Of a stretch of 64,000 nt of DNA, positions 42,631 to 52,758 are shown in pieces. The notes under the pieces are model-generated. The model searched no databases and was not told the origin of the DNA. It was given only the letters and a program-made list of their open reading frames with translations. Positions within the stretch are counted from its first letter, which is position 1. Each line of letters opens with the position of its first letter. Source of the stretch: Vibrio sp. Isolate34 (GTDB taxonomy: Bacteria > Pseudomonadota > Gammaproteobacteria > Enterobacterales > Vibrionaceae); assembly GCF_022397915.1 (NCBI RefSeq), contig NZ_JAKEUO010000001.1:458871-522870 (forward strand), in the 5' to 3' direction. The translations under genes were made by a program, and so were the position numbers.

Positions 42631-44001
42631 ATGGAAGTGATTCACCATGGCGGCAAACATACTGTCACAGGATCTTGTCACGAATTAAGAGATTCAGGCC
42701 AAGCGATGCTCATCGATTGTGGCTTGTTTCAAGGTTTAGATCTTCAAGGTAAAAAGCTTCAAGGAGAAGACACTCGCCCTCTCGATATTGAATTTGAAAC
42801 ATCCCACCTCAACGCTCTGCTGCTGACTCATACTCACATTGATCATATTGGCCGATTACCTTGGTTACTCGCCAGTGGGTTTAACCAACCGATTTATTGC
42901 ACGCAAGCCACCGCTGAACTCGCCCCTTTAATGATTGAGGATGGCTTAAAGCTGCAAGGACTCAGTAATAAACAGTCGAAGCTTATACTCAAAAAGATTC
43001 ATTCATTAATTGCTCCCAAGCCTTACGGGGAATGGTTTCCTATCACGTCTAAGCAGCAAAACAACGGAAAGGATCATTATAGGCCAAATACTTTGCATAC
43101 CCGCTTTCAACCCGCTGGGCACATCTTAGGTTCTGCCTATATCGAGATTAAATTACCCAACCAAGAGGTGGTAGTCTTCTCTGGCGATTTGGGCCCAAGT
43201 AACACACCACTACTGCCCGATCCTAAGCCACCACAACAAGCCGACTATCTGTTTATCGAATCCACTTATGGCACCAGTACACATGATGATATTGCGACAC
43301 GAGCAGAGCGCCTCAAAAGCATCATAGATCGTTCGCTACTTGATGGGGGTGTCATCCTAATTCCGGCCTTCAGTATCGGTCGAACACAAGAGTTGCTATT
43401 TGATATCGAACACCTGATCTTTGAGCATCAGCTCAGCGCCGATATTCCTATCATTCTCGATTCTCCGATGGCAGAGAAAGTGACACGTTCCTATCGACGC
43501 TTTAAAGAACTCTGGGGACAAGAAGCAAAGCAACGGCTAGAACTGAAACGTCACCCGCTTGCATTTGAGCAGTGTATTACTGTTGATGGGCATAGAATGC
43601 ACAAGAAAATCGTTAATCGCCTTAAGTCGACAGGTGAACCCGCGATTGTGGTCGCAGCTTCTGGAATGTGTCAGGGCGGCAGGATCATGAACTACTTATC
43701 CGCCTTGCTTCCCGATAAACGAACTGATGTAATTTTAGCTGGCTATCAAGCGCACGGAACGCTCGGACGAGAGCTGCAACAAGGCGAAATGCAGGTTTCT
43801 ATTGATAACAAAGACGTTGAGGTTAATGCTCAAATTCATGGCATGTCTCGCTATTCTGCTCATGCTGATAAAGAGGATCTCTACCGATTTATAGAGGGTA
43901 TCGCGACTCCACCGAAAGAGGTGCATTTGATTCACGGCGAGCCAAATACTCAGTCGGAGTTCGCTCAAGAATTACAAGAGCGAGGGTTCGTAGTTGTTTG
44001 A
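42631..44001 (+). CDS. Metallo-beta-lactamase fold protein with beta-CASP domain (RNA-processing exonuclease-like)
   Basis: 456 residues. The metal motif THTHIDH (66-72) follows IDCGLFQG. Later HILGSAYIEI and VFSGDLGPSN belong to the same fold. The beta-CASP insert has IPAFSIGRTQEL and the closing GYQAHGTLGREL, then SAHADKEDL and HLIHGEP at the C-terminus. The family cuts RNA (CPSF-73/Ysh1-like) in archaea and some bacteria; the job in Vibrio is not known. GGGAG precedes the ATG. Confidence 0.85.
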   Translation: MEVIHHGGKHTVTGSCHELRDSGQAMLIDCGLFQGLDLQGKKLQGEDTRPLDIEFETSHLNALLLTHTHIDHIGRLPWLLASGFNQPIYCTQATAELAPLMIEDGLKLQGLSNKQSKLILKKIHSLIAPKPYGEWFPITSKQQNNGKDHYRPNTLHTRFQPAGHILGSAYIEIKLPNQEVVVFSGDLGPSNTPLLPDPKPPQQADYLFIESTYGTSTHDDIATRAERLKSIIDRSLLDGGVILIPAFSIGRTQELLFDIEHLIFEHQLSADIPIILDSPMAEKVTRSYRRFKELWGQEAKQRLELKRHPLAFEQCITVDGHRMHKKIVNRLKSTGEPAIVVAASGMCQGGRIMNYLSALLPDKRTDVILAGYQAHGTLGRELQQGEMQVSIDNKDVEVNAQIHGMSRYSAHADKEDLYRFIEGIATPPKEVHLIHGEPNTQSEFAQELQERGFVVV

Positions 44002-44472
44002 AACAGTCATCAAACTAACAACTTTCACTAAGTAATTCTTAAAGCCGCAATTATCGAATCTTCAAAAAACACAGTTTCTTGTATCTGCTAGATCACACGA
44101 TGCAGGTGATAGATTCCAATCTACTTATCCCACAACTCCTATATCAGCCGTTTATGCTAGCGGCTTTATATGCTAGCGGCTTTAACCGCTGCTCTTTATT
44201 AATTTCGTATTTTATTCGCATCTCAAATCCCCCTTTTTGTATTAATCACTATTTATTCACTTTGCAAAACACCAGAAAACAAAACCAGTTGCATATCAGA
44301 TTAAATAGGACGATCATCAAATTAGCACTAAGCATTAACAAACCCTCTCTATAACTTGCTTTATGTCACAGTAATCCTAATGCGCAGTTAAATAATTTAA
44401 CACTTGAGTTACAAGTGAAGTATTGTGTTGTTCGAAAAACAATCATAAGCAAAACTAACAGGGAAAATACTC
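44002..44472. other. Intergenic region before the AGCS transporter
   Basis: 471 bp, AT-rich. A 91-codon frame (44079-44354) has no ribosome site and a composition not like a protein. A tandem 16-bp duplication lies at 44153-44184. The end carries the transporter promoter. Confidence 0.55.
44153..44184. repeat. Tandem 16-bp duplication
   Basis: TATGCTAGCGGCTTTA is present twice without spacer (44153-44168, 44169-44184). AGCCG just before can pair with CGGCT of the first unit, so one copy may be an old hairpin that was duplicated by slippage. Confidence 0.75.
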
Positions 44473-46020
44473 ATGCAGTCATTCGTTGATTTTTTGAATG
44501 GAATAATCTGGAGCCCAGTACTTATCTACCTATGTTTAGGTGCAGGTTTGTTCTACTCCATCATGACTCGATTTGTTCAAATCCGTCACTTCTTTGAAAT
44601 GTGGCGCTTGCTACTATCGGGTAAAAGCTCATCAAAAGGCATCTCGTCTTTCCAAGCTCTAGCCGTTTCGCTATCTGGCCGTGTAGGTACGGGTAACATT
44701 GCTGGGGTTGCTGCCGCTATCGGTTTCGGTGGCCCAGGTGCAGTATTCTGGATGTGGGTTGTAGCCTTCTTTGGCGCCGCAACTGCTTACGCAGAATCTA
44801 CGCTAGCGCAAATCTACAAAGAAGAAGACGAAGGCCAGTTCCGTGGTGGTCCGGCTTACTACATCGAAAAAGCAATGGGGCAGAAGTGGTACGCATGGAT
44901 CTTCGCAATCGCGACTATTTTTGCTTGTGGTATTTTACTTCCAGGCGTTCAGTCAAACAGTATCGGTAACGCTGTAGAAGCTGCATTTGGCTCAGGTGAT
45001 ATGATTGAAACAGCTGTCGGTACATTCAGTTTCGCTAAAATTTTCACCGGTACTGTTGTTGCTATCATCCTTGCTTTCATCATCTTTGGTGGTGTTAAAC
45101 GTATTGCGAACTTCACACAAATCGTTGTTCCTTTCATGGCATTGGCGTACATCATCATCGCGTTCGTTATCATTCTGCTAAACATCAGCCAAGTGCCAAC
45201 TGTTTTCGCAATGATTGTGGGGGATGCATTCACACCTATGGCAGGCTTCGGTGCTGCAATTGGTTGGGGTGTTAAGCGTGGTGTTTACTCAAACGAAGCG
45301 GGTCAAGGTACAGGTCCTCACGCGGCAGCAGCTGCAAGTGTTGATCACCCAGCTCAGCAAGGTTTGGTACAAGCGTTTTCTATCTACATCGATACTCTTC
45401 TAGTATGTTCTGCTACAGCGTTCATGATCATCATCACTGGTGCTTACAACGTTCACGGCGGCGCAGAAGGTGTGTTCCTTGTTCAGAACTTAGCAGCAAA
45501 CGTTGGTGCGAATGGTCCTGTATTTACACAGCTTGCTATTGAAAGTGCACTACCAGGCATTGGTAAGCCATTCATCGCATTTGCTCTGTTCTTCTTCGCA
45601 TTTACAACGATTCTTGCTTACTACTACATCGCAGAAACGAATATTGCTTACCTACGTCGTACCATCAAGATCCCTGGCATGATGTTCGTACTTAAGCTTG
45701 TTCTTATCACTGCCGTTTTCTATGGCACAGTGAAAACAGCGAACCTTGCATGGGCAATGGGTGATGTTGGTGTTGGCTTGATGGCATGGTTAAACATCGT
45801 GGGTATTCTGATCATCTTCTTCATGTCTAAGCCTGCGCTTAAAGCTCTAGCTGACTACGAAGAACAGCAGAAACAAGGCGTAACTGAGTACACGTTCAAC
45901 CCTGTAAAACTAGGCATTAAAGGTGCTACTTACTGGGAAGAGAAGTACAAACGTAAAACAGGCAAGTCTCCTGAAACAGAAGCTGCAGACACTAAACCTG
46001 TAGAGCAACCTTCAGCTTAA
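44473..46020 (+). CDS. Alanine/glycine:cation symporter (AGCS family)
   Basis: 515 residues, about ten membrane spans. Conserved family blocks: FQALAVSLSGRVGTGNIAGVA, GPGAVFWMWV, the segment WGVKRGVYSNEAGQGTGPHAAAAA, and HGGAEGVFLVQ. It imports alanine or glycine with Na+. The C-terminal tail is long, charged and cytosolic. Single unit ending in a strong terminator. The precise substrate cannot be read. Confidence 0.9.
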   Translation: MQSFVDFLNGIIWSPVLIYLCLGAGLFYSIMTRFVQIRHFFEMWRLLLSGKSSSKGISSFQALAVSLSGRVGTGNIAGVAAAIGFGGPGAVFWMWVVAFFGAATAYAESTLAQIYKEEDEGQFRGGPAYYIEKAMGQKWYAWIFAIATIFACGILLPGVQSNSIGNAVEAAFGSGDMIETAVGTFSFAKIFTGTVVAIILAFIIFGGVKRIANFTQIVVPFMALAYIIIAFVIILLNISQVPTVFAMIVGDAFTPMAGFGAAIGWGVKRGVYSNEAGQGTGPHAAAAASVDHPAQQGLVQAFSIYIDTLLVCSATAFMIIITGAYNVHGGAEGVFLVQNLAANVGANGPVFTQLAIESALPGIGKPFIAFALFFFAFTTILAYYYIAETNIAYLRRTIKIPGMMFVLKLVLITAVFYGTVKTANLAWAMGDVGVGLMAWLNIVGILIIFFMSKPALKALADYEEQQKQGVTEYTFNPVKLGIKGATYWEEKYKRKTGKSPETEAADTKPVEQPSA

Positions 46021-46090
46021 GCTTGTGCCTTAACAAATGGATTGCTTTAGCAAATAGCTCGCTTTAACTCGCGCTATTAATAACGCATAA

Positions 46091-46127
46091 AAAAGGGGTT
46101 AGCCATTTCGGCTAACCCCTTTTGTTT
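46091..46127 (+). terminator. Terminator between AGCS and the acetate transporter (both directions)
   Basis: AAAAGGGGTTAGCC / GGCTAACCCCTTTT, 14-bp stem, 5-nt loop, with A run before and T run after. Confidence 0.92.
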
Positions 46128-46181
46128 TATTCATAACCAATAAACGGCTTATAACAAACTAACTGTTCCCGAGTTAGAGTA

Positions 46182-46775
46182 TTAAGCAGCGATTTCTTGT
46201 GTTGCCAGTTGAGGTGCTTTCTTCTCACCGATAGGCAGAACTGTGCGGCCGTATTCGTTGTTGATTACTTGTGCCATTGCAAAGTAGATAGCTGAAGCGC
46301 CACAGAAGATACCTTCAAAACCAGCGATAGTGCCGATCAGTTCGCTACCAGTGAAATCACGAGCGGCTAGCAGGAAGAACAAGATAGTTAGTGAACCGAA
46401 TACTACTTGCTTCGCTACTGGGTAGCATAGAGAACCGATGAACATGAAGCCAGTGAAGATGCCCCATAGAAGTAGGTACCAACCCATGAATGCCGCAGGG
46501 CTTGCTGGTAGCCCCATGTAAGGCATTACAATCAAACCAACCAAAGACAACCAGAATAGGCCGTAAGAAGTAAACGCAGTTGTACCGAACGTGTCACCAC
46601 GTTTGAAACACATAGTGCCCACGATAACTTGGCTCAAACCACCGTAAAAAATACCCATCGCAAGGATCATTGAATCCATTGGGAAGAAACCTGCGTTGTG
46701 GATATTAAGAAGAATAGTGGTCATACCGAAACCCATTAAGCCTAGTGGCGCTGGGTTAGCTAGTTTGGTCGACAT
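46182..46775 (-). CDS. Acetate uptake transporter (GPR1/FUN34/SatP family)
   Basis: 197 residues, six membrane helices. The family motif [14 protein letters not shown] is at residues 7-20, and [22 protein letters not shown] follows. SatP-like proteins carry acetate or succinate with protons across the inner membrane. It shares a bidirectional terminator with the AGCS gene. AAGGT is ten bases before the ATG. Confidence 0.88.
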   Translation of the reverse strand: MSTKLANPAPLGLMGFGMTTILLNIHNAGFFPMDSMILAMGIFYGGLSQVIVGTMCFKRGDTFGTTAFTSYGLFWLSLVGLIVMPYMGLPASPAAFMGWYLLLWGIFTGFMFIGSLCYPVAKQVVFGSLTILFFLLAARDFTGSELIGTIAGFEGIFCGASAIYFAMAQVINNEYGRTVLPIGEKKAPQLATQEIAA

Positions 46776-47183
46776 TGCGAATTTACCTTATTAAAGTGGT
46801 TAATTAAAAAAAATCGATAAAATTTGTAAGAAAATTTTAATTGATAAATTGCTTTTGGGATAATCCAGTTATCGAAAACTAAGGTTGTTGAAATGATCAT
46901 ATGGAAAATTAGTTTCATAAAAAGCTGTATTGATTCATAGAAACTATCAATGAGCAGATTCCCTATCGCGCTATAAAAAAGATGCGAGCGAAAAGAGTCT
47001 GTAGATTCGAGTAAGCGGGACAAGAGGAGCAGGTCTCGATTGAAGTTTGTGAGATGCGAAGTATGAAATGCAGAACAGTAGAGAGCTTTTCGTTACTCAC
47101 ATCCCGTATCTATTCACTCACCCGTCATTCCAGAATCGAGGGACGAGGTATCTGGAATCTCATCCCTCATTTTTCATCTTAAA
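46776..47183. other. Intergenic region between the acetate and NhaC-type transporters
   Basis: 408 bp. The first part is AT-rich promoter sequence of the acetate transporter. A palindromic element is at 47123-47160. No gene is credible; an 87-codon minus-strand frame (46760-47023) reads as noise. Confidence 0.5.
47123..47160. repeat. Short dispersed palindromic element, copy 2
   Basis: ATTCCAGA (47127-47134) / TCTGGAAT (47151-47158) with a 16-nt loop. Same plan as 4075-4115: CCGTCATTCC at the start, GAGGGA and CGA inside the loop, and GGAATCT at the end. Confidence 0.55.
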
Positions 47184-48734
47184 TTACGCTTGTTGTGGTT
47201 TAGATTCAGAGACTTGAGATTGCACTTTTGAAGAAGCGTTTTTACTCGCATCACGCTTGGCTAGCAGTGTTACAACAACCAACTGAGCGACAAGCGCACC
47301 TAACACGACTAACGAGCTGCCAGTAAAACCAGCCACTACAAAGCTCACTAGAGCAATAGAACCGTTCATTAATGCGTAAGGCAGTTGTGTCTTAAAGTGC
47401 TCAAACTGATCACAACCTGCCCCTGTCGAAGAGAGAATAGTAGTTTCAGAGAGCGGTGAGCAGTGATCACCAAACAAGCCGCCAGAAAGTACAGCGCCAA
47501 TCGCTACCAGAAGCGGCGCATCAATCGCGATCGCGGTTGGAATAACTAATGGCATCATTATCGCGAAGGTTCCCCATGAAGAGCCCGTTGCGAATGAGAT
47601 AATAGCCGACAGCAAGAAGGCTACCGCAGGCACTAACCAGTAAGGGAAACCGCTCTGCGCTTGTTCTGCAATATAAGCCGCCGCACCTAACTCTTTACCA
47701 ATAGTGCTTAATGCCCAAGCCAGTACCAAGATAATCGCGACGGGCATCATGTTGCCCATGCCTTTTAGGTATACAGAAACACCATCCGAAAGCTTTCTTA
47801 CGCCGTAGTAAGCCATCAACGAGATCAAGGTAATCGCAGCAAAGAAGTAAGCCGAAGATAATGCTGCTCTGAATGAAGAACCTGCAACCTTTTGGAATGG
47901 GAAACCTTGTGGAACTAACATGGCACACAATACCACCAGCATCACTAACAACGGAGCCCAAACAAAAGAGGCCTTTGCATTTTTATGCGAGAAAGGATTA
48001 AGTGATTCGCTGTTCATGCCAGTGTTGATTCCCGCTTGGCAATCACGCTCGGCTTTTGCCATCGGTCCAAAGTCTAAGCCTTTAAATGAAACCAAAGGAA
48101 CGATAAAAATCGCGAGGAATGCGTAGAACTGAAAAGGAATAGCACCGATGAAGGCATCCCAGTCAGACATGTTGACATTCAAAGCCGTGAACTCTTTTTG
48201 AATCAGGCTCATGATGTAAACGCCCCAGCCAATAAAAGGAATAAGGATCGCAACTGGCGATGACGTAGAATCGATGATGAATGCTAGCTTCTGTCTAGAA
48301 AGTTTCAGTTTATCGAAAAGGGGACGAAAAACAGGGCCAACGATTAAAGGGGTGCCTAAGTCAGAGAAAAATATAACGATTCCACCAAACCATGCCGAGA
48401 TTTGAGCTTGGCATTTATTGCTTACCCATTGGGTAACACGCTTGGCAAACGCAACACCACCGCCCGATTTCTCCATCAAGGCAACAAAGCCTCCGATGAA
48501 CACCAACAGCATAATCACGCCAGCGTTGTAGCTATCAGTCAATTGAGGGACTAGGTAACCTTTAACCATGGTACCAAACGTATCAAGCGGATTGAGTTCG
48601 CTAAACATGCCAGTCAGCATCGCAACGCCACTTAACACGCCAGCAAAAAGGCCTATCACCACATTCCTTGTCGCCAACGACAACACCAAAGTAATCACAA
48701 TGGGGATGAGTGACGTGATATCTGTCTGTTCCAT
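47184..48734 (-). CDS. NhaC-family Na+/H+ antiporter
   Basis: 516 residues, about 11-12 membrane spans. Seen: ATGSSWGTFAIMMPLVIP and SGGLFGDHCSPLSETTILSSTGAGC, both hallmarks of the NhaC/ArsB-related family, plus VFIGGFVALMEKSGGGVAFAK in part. It may exchange Na+ for H+, or an amino acid pair as some relatives do. AAGGTGT lies before the ATG. Fits the salt habitat. Confidence 0.87.
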   Translation of the reverse strand: MEQTDITSLIPIVITLVLSLATRNVVIGLFAGVLSGVAMLTGMFSELNPLDTFGTMVKGYLVPQLTDSYNAGVIMLLVFIGGFVALMEKSGGGVAFAKRVTQWVSNKCQAQISAWFGGIVIFFSDLGTPLIVGPVFRPLFDKLKLSRQKLAFIIDSTSSPVAILIPFIGWGVYIMSLIQKEFTALNVNMSDWDAFIGAIPFQFYAFLAIFIVPLVSFKGLDFGPMAKAERDCQAGINTGMNSESLNPFSHKNAKASFVWAPLLVMLVVLCAMLVPQGFPFQKVAGSSFRAALSSAYFFAAITLISLMAYYGVRKLSDGVSVYLKGMGNMMPVAIILVLAWALSTIGKELGAAAYIAEQAQSGFPYWLVPAVAFLLSAIISFATGSSWGTFAIMMPLVIPTAIAIDAPLLVAIGAVLSGGLFGDHCSPLSETTILSSTGAGCDQFEHFKTQLPYALMNGSIALVSFVVAGFTGSSLVVLGALVAQLVVVTLLAKRDASKNASSKVQSQVSESKPQQA

Positions 48735-48901
48735 AGGTACACCTTAACCCTAAAAATAAAGAATAAATATAATTTAAATTTGAATATAAATTCACAATCA
48801 CAATTTGTACAGGACTTTATTCTCTAACTGGATAATTAGTCTTTCAATGCGCTTTAACATAGACCAATCGCCCTTCCTAGGTAGCCAAGTTCGAAACAAA
48901 A

Positions 48902-48931
48902 AAAAGCCGAAAGTAGAAACTTTCGGCTTTT
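48902..48931 (-). terminator. Terminator of the GH19 chitinase gene
   Basis: AAAAGCCGAAAGT / ACTTTCGGCTTTT, 13-bp stem, 4-nt loop, T run on the minus strand. Confidence 0.9.
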
Positions 48932-48999
48932 GATAATTTATATCGCTACAGCGTAATACTGAACTCGTCGTTTAAACCGCGGTTCCGATATTCAGACTA

Positions 49000-50712
49000 T
49001 CAATTACAAGTGATTTCATCCCAGAACCAATTCGACTGAACAGGGCTCTCCCAAACGCCCGGACCATTTTTAGCCACGAAACACTTACCGTTATGTGTCA
49101 CTTTGTCACCGTTACTTACTTGGCTAACGCCCGCTTGCCATGTGATAAACACCGATGGGGCAACAACGACAGGTGGCTCAGTTACTGGTGGCTCAACTGG
49201 TGTTGGGTCCACCGGAGCAGGATCGATAGGTGCAGGATCAACAGGAGCAGGGTCAGTCACTACGGGTGGTGTTGGCTCACCTGCCACTAATTTCCAAGGG
49301 CCACCATTGGTAGGGTCATCCCCTTGAGTCCACCATTTCGCTTCGTAAGTCGCACCATTGTGAGTCACTTGATCGCCAGCGTTGTAAACCTTAGTCGCAC
49401 TCCAACCATTGCCACCAGGATCGGTTCCTGGGTCTACCGGATCAAGCTTATCGACTACCTTTACTTCAGGCCAACTCGCATGAGAGCCATAGAAGTTGGT
49501 CACACACTTCTCGTAATCTCCAGCAACCAAGGCCGAGTATGCAGTTTGGAAACCAACAAGCTCACATTCAAACGAGTAGCCTTCTGGACGGTCTGCGTAG
49601 TATTTCCAGTTACCATCCCAGTTGGTGTATAGAACATCTGTTGCGCCATTAAGGTTCAAGCTTCCATAAGGCGTTTGTTGCCAACAAGTATTCGCTTCAT
49701 CCGCTTCTATAGGAATTTCATAATGCGCCGCTAGCCCTTCCCAATAACGAATGCGGTTAACTGGCTGGCCTTTGTCTTTATTCTGTTCACCACACTCAAT
49801 ACCACCGTTGATCACGTTGATGGTAGTACCAAAGCCATAACCAATCCCCGCATCCAATTCTCGTTGAGATGGCGTCCATGTACGGTCGATAACATGCAGC
49901 ATGGCAGGTTTAGGCGCTTGCGGTGTTAAGAAAAACCAGATAGCTGAAGCTAAGTTCAACCATGAATCAGCCACTAAACCCGGATTATTCAATAGCACTG
50001 TCGCATCGCCAGCAAACATCACCTCAGAGAAGGCACCGTAGTTAAAGTGGTAAGAAAGCTGTTTAGCACCACGACCGAAGTAGCCCTGCCCTGCGGCACA
50101 TGGCCAGCGAGCATTTTGCCAATCGTTCTGACCACAACCAGTGGTGTAGCCTTCTTGACCTTCAGACCACCCCATTTCACGAACATGCACCAGCGCTTGC
50201 TGCCACTCTTCGAGAGCTAATGGGTTATCAGAGGTGTTATCTATTGCGATGTGACCGCCCGTCTCTTGAGAGAAGTGAGCAAAAGCGGTGATGATGGATT
50301 TCTTACAGATGGCATCAGAATCACGGCCATCAGTGTACTCTCCACAGAACGCAGGGAATTTACCAATCGCACGTAAGAAACGAGTGTAAGTGTATTCTGG
50401 TGCCGCCATCTGAGTAAGGAAATCCCATTCAGACTGAGGGAATACACGCTCAACCCGTTTTACATTTTCAGGATTGGTAGGTGAACCGGGCTCAATCGCT
50501 TCAACAATGGTGTTCGAACGAGTTTGTAGGGCCTGTGACCAGATCGCATACATAGGATCCGAGGTTTTTGCTTGTTCAGCGGCTTGTAATGCCGACTTTT
50601 CAACAAGGTAACCATTCGGGTTTTGCGGATCAGGTTGAATGTTCAAAGACGCATGACTTTGTGCTGCCAAGGTGCAGCCCAGTACAGTCGCCAAATATTT
50701 GATTTTTAACAT
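49000..50712 (-). CDS. Secreted GH19 chitinase with two chitin-binding modules
   Basis: 570 residues. Signal peptide [23 protein letters not shown]19 catalytic domain about 85-390 with the catalytic Glu150 in [12 protein letters not shown] and [23 protein letters not shown]5/12 module follows ([25 protein letters not shown] in part), then a Pro-rich linker of PVDP-like repeats and a second chitin-binding module at the C-terminus ([19 protein letters not shown] in part). It should hydrolyse chitin outside the cell. Domain order is typical for Vibrio chitinases. Single unit. Confidence 0.93.
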   Translation of the reverse strand: MLKIKYLATVLGCTLAAQSHASLNIQPDPQNPNGYLVEKSALQAAEQAKTSDPMYAIWSQALQTRSNTIVEAIEPGSPTNPENVKRVERVFPQSEWDFLTQMAAPEYTYTRFLRAIGKFPAFCGEYTDGRDSDAICKKSIITAFAHFSQETGGHIAIDNTSDNPLALEEWQQALVHVREMGWSEGQEGYTTGCGQNDWQNARWPCAAGQGYFGRGAKQLSYHFNYGAFSEVMFAGDATVLLNNPGLVADSWLNLASAIWFFLTPQAPKPAMLHVIDRTWTPSQRELDAGIGYGFGTTINVINGGIECGEQNKDKGQPVNRIRYWEGLAAHYEIPIEADEANTCWQQTPYGSLNLNGATDVLYTNWDGNWKYYADRPEGYSFECELVGFQTAYSALVAGDYEKCVTNFYGSHASWPEVKVVDKLDPVDPGTDPGGNGWSATKVYNAGDQVTHNGATYEAKWWTQGDDPTNGGPWKLVAGEPTPPVVTDPAPVDPAPIDPAPVDPTPVEPPVTEPPVVVAPSVFITWQAGVSQVSNGDKVTHNGKCFVAKNGPGVWESPVQSNWFWDEITCN

Positions 50713-50937
50713 GATGGATTCTCTTATCTGTCCTTAATAAGTCCATCAAAGAGTATGTGGCACGTGGGAAATAGCCTAGCTGTTGCGGTATGAATTTATA
50801 AAAAGTGCGAGTGATAGTTTTATGTAGAGTTAAACGTAGCAACACGTCTCATACTTTCTTGAGCTGATATCTAGTTTCCAACTGATTTGGTGTTTAGTTG
50901 TCAGCTATAAGCTTTTAATACCCTGAGTCAGAAAGAA

Positions 50938-50967
50938 AAAGGCCCCGAACAGAGTTCGAGGCTTTTA
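50938..50967 (-). terminator. Terminator of guaBA
   Basis: GGCCCCGAAC / GTTCGAGGC with one G-U pair, 3-nt loop; the minus strand runs on into TTTTTC. It lies 35 bp after the guaA stop. Confidence 0.85.
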
Positions 50968-51002
50968 AGATTTTAATCAACCTTGGTCAAATCTCTAAGA
51001 GA

Positions 51003-52556
51003 TTATTCCCACTCGATAGTTGCTGGTGGCTTACCAGAAATATCGTAAACAACACGTGAAATGCCGTTAACTTCGTTGATAATACGGTTAGATACCTTAC
51101 CTAGGAAGTCGTATGGTAGGTGTGCCCAGTGAGCAGTCATGAAGTCGATAGTTTCTACAGCGCGTAGAGATACAACCCAATCGTACTTACGGCCATCGCC
51201 CATTACGCCAACTGAGCGTACTGGTAGGAATACCGTGAATGCTTGAGATACTTTGTGGTAAAGGTCAGCTGCGTGAAGCTCTTCAATGAAGATAGCATCT
51301 GCGCGACGCAGTAGATCACAGTACTCTTTCTTGATTTCGCCAAGAACACGAACACCTAGACCTGGACCTGGGAATGGGTGGCGGTAAAGCATGTTGTATG
51401 GAAGACCAAGCTCTAGACCTATCTTACGTACTTCATCTTTAAACAGCTCACGTAGAGGCTCAACAAGACCCATTTCCATATCATCAGGAAGGCCACCAAC
51501 GTTGTGGTGAGATTTGATTACGTGTGCTTTACCTGTCTTAGATGCTGCAGACTCGATTACGTCTGGGTAGATAGTACCCTGAGCAAGCCATTTAGCATTA
51601 GACAGCTTCTTAGACTCTTCATCGAAGATATCTACGAATACGTGACCGATGATCTTACGCTTAGCTTCTGGTTCAGCTTCGCCTTCCAGAGCTTTAAGGA
51701 AACGATCTTCTGCATCTACTTTGATGATATTTAGGCCGAACTTGTTGCCGAACATCTCCATAACCTGCTCTGCTTCGTTTAAACGAAGAAGGCCGTTATC
51801 AACAAATACACATGTTAGTTTGTCGCCGATAGCGCGGTGAGCAAGCATCGCAACGACAGATGAATCAACACCACCAGAAAGACCAAGGATAACTTCGTCG
51901 TCACCTACTTGTTCTTTAATACGTGCAACTGCATCTTCAATGATTGAAGCTGAAGTCCACAGACCTTCACAACCACATACGTTAAGAACGAAGTTCTCAA
52001 GCATTTTCAGGCCGTTTTTAGTGTGTGTTACTTCTGGGTGGAATTGAACACCGAAGTACTTCTTCTCTTCGTTTGCCATTGCAGCGTATGGGCAAGTGTC
52101 TGTTTCAGCGATCTTTGTGAAATCAGCTGGAATCTCAACTACTTTGTCGCCGTGGCTCATCCAAACATCTTGAGTAGACTCAAGGTCAGCGAAAAGTGCA
52201 GATTCACCAGTCACTTGTACAGCAGCGTAGCCGAACTCGCGCTCAGTAGACGTTGCTACTTTACCGCCAAGTTGCTCAGCCATAGTTTGCATGCCGTAGC
52301 AGATACCGAATACAGGAACACCTGAGTCAAATACGTACTGAGGTGCACGTGGAGAGTTCTCTTCCGTTACACTTTCAGGGCCACCAGATAGGATGATACC
52401 GTCTGGATTGAATTCACGAATATCCGCTTCTTCTACGTCCCAGCTCCAAAGTTCACAGTAAACACCGATCTCACGAATACGACGAGCTACTAGCTGTGTG
52501 TATTGAGAACCGAAGTCCAGAATTAGAATACGTTGGTCATGAATATTTTTAGTCAT
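51003..52556 (-). CDS. guaA: GMP synthase (glutamine-hydrolysing)
   Basis: 517 residues, normal. The class I glutamine amidotransferase part has Cys in GICYGMQ and the His-Glu pair in [10 protein letters not shown]. The ATP pyrophosphatase part has [11 protein letters not shown]-terminal dimer domain ends in [10 protein letters not shown]. It turns XMP into GMP. Together with guaB upstream on the same strand it forms the guaBA operon, with a hairpin in the 202-bp gap. Confidence 0.97.
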   Translation of the reverse strand: MTKNIHDQRILILDFGSQYTQLVARRIREIGVYCELWSWDVEEADIREFNPDGIILSGGPESVTEENSPRAPQYVFDSGVPVFGICYGMQTMAEQLGGKVATSTEREFGYAAVQVTGESALFADLESTQDVWMSHGDKVVEIPADFTKIAETDTCPYAAMANEEKKYFGVQFHPEVTHTKNGLKMLENFVLNVCGCEGLWTSASIIEDAVARIKEQVGDDEVILGLSGGVDSSVVAMLAHRAIGDKLTCVFVDNGLLRLNEAEQVMEMFGNKFGLNIIKVDAEDRFLKALEGEAEPEAKRKIIGHVFVDIFDEESKKLSNAKWLAQGTIYPDVIESAASKTGKAHVIKSHHNVGGLPDDMEMGLVEPLRELFKDEVRKIGLELGLPYNMLYRHPFPGPGLGVRVLGEIKKEYCDLLRRADAIFIEELHAADLYHKVSQAFTVFLPVRSVGVMGDGRKYDWVVSLRAVETIDFMTAHWAHLPYDFLGKVSNRIINEVNGISRVVYDISGKPPATIEWE

Positions 52557-52708
52557 TGTAAGCAGTCTTATTGGCTATGTGATAAAACGGAGGCGAGTTT
52601 ACTCACCTCTGATTAACTCTTCAAGAAATAAAGCAAACGTTTTCGCTGGTTATCTGTAGGGCGATATTTTGTGAGAATCACTCTCTAAACAAAACAGGCC
52701 TCAAATAA

Positions 52709-52739
52709 AATAATGTGCCGACTAAATCAGCACATTATT
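52709..52739 (-). terminator. Hairpin between guaB and guaA, possible attenuator
   Basis: AATAATGTGC / GCACATTATT, perfect 10-bp stem with an 11-nt loop; on the minus strand TTATTTG follows. It is 20 bp after guaB. The T run is broken, so read-through into guaA is likely. Confidence 0.5.
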
Positions 52740-52758
52740 CAAACGTTTGGACGTATCA

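Noticed and set aside
44079..44354. 91-codon frame before the AGCS gene
   Set aside because: No ribosome site, no family resemblance, covers a tandem DNA repeat.
49093..49327. Plus-strand frames in the chitinase linker
   Set aside because: They mirror the Pro-rich linker repeats of the chitinase on the other strand.
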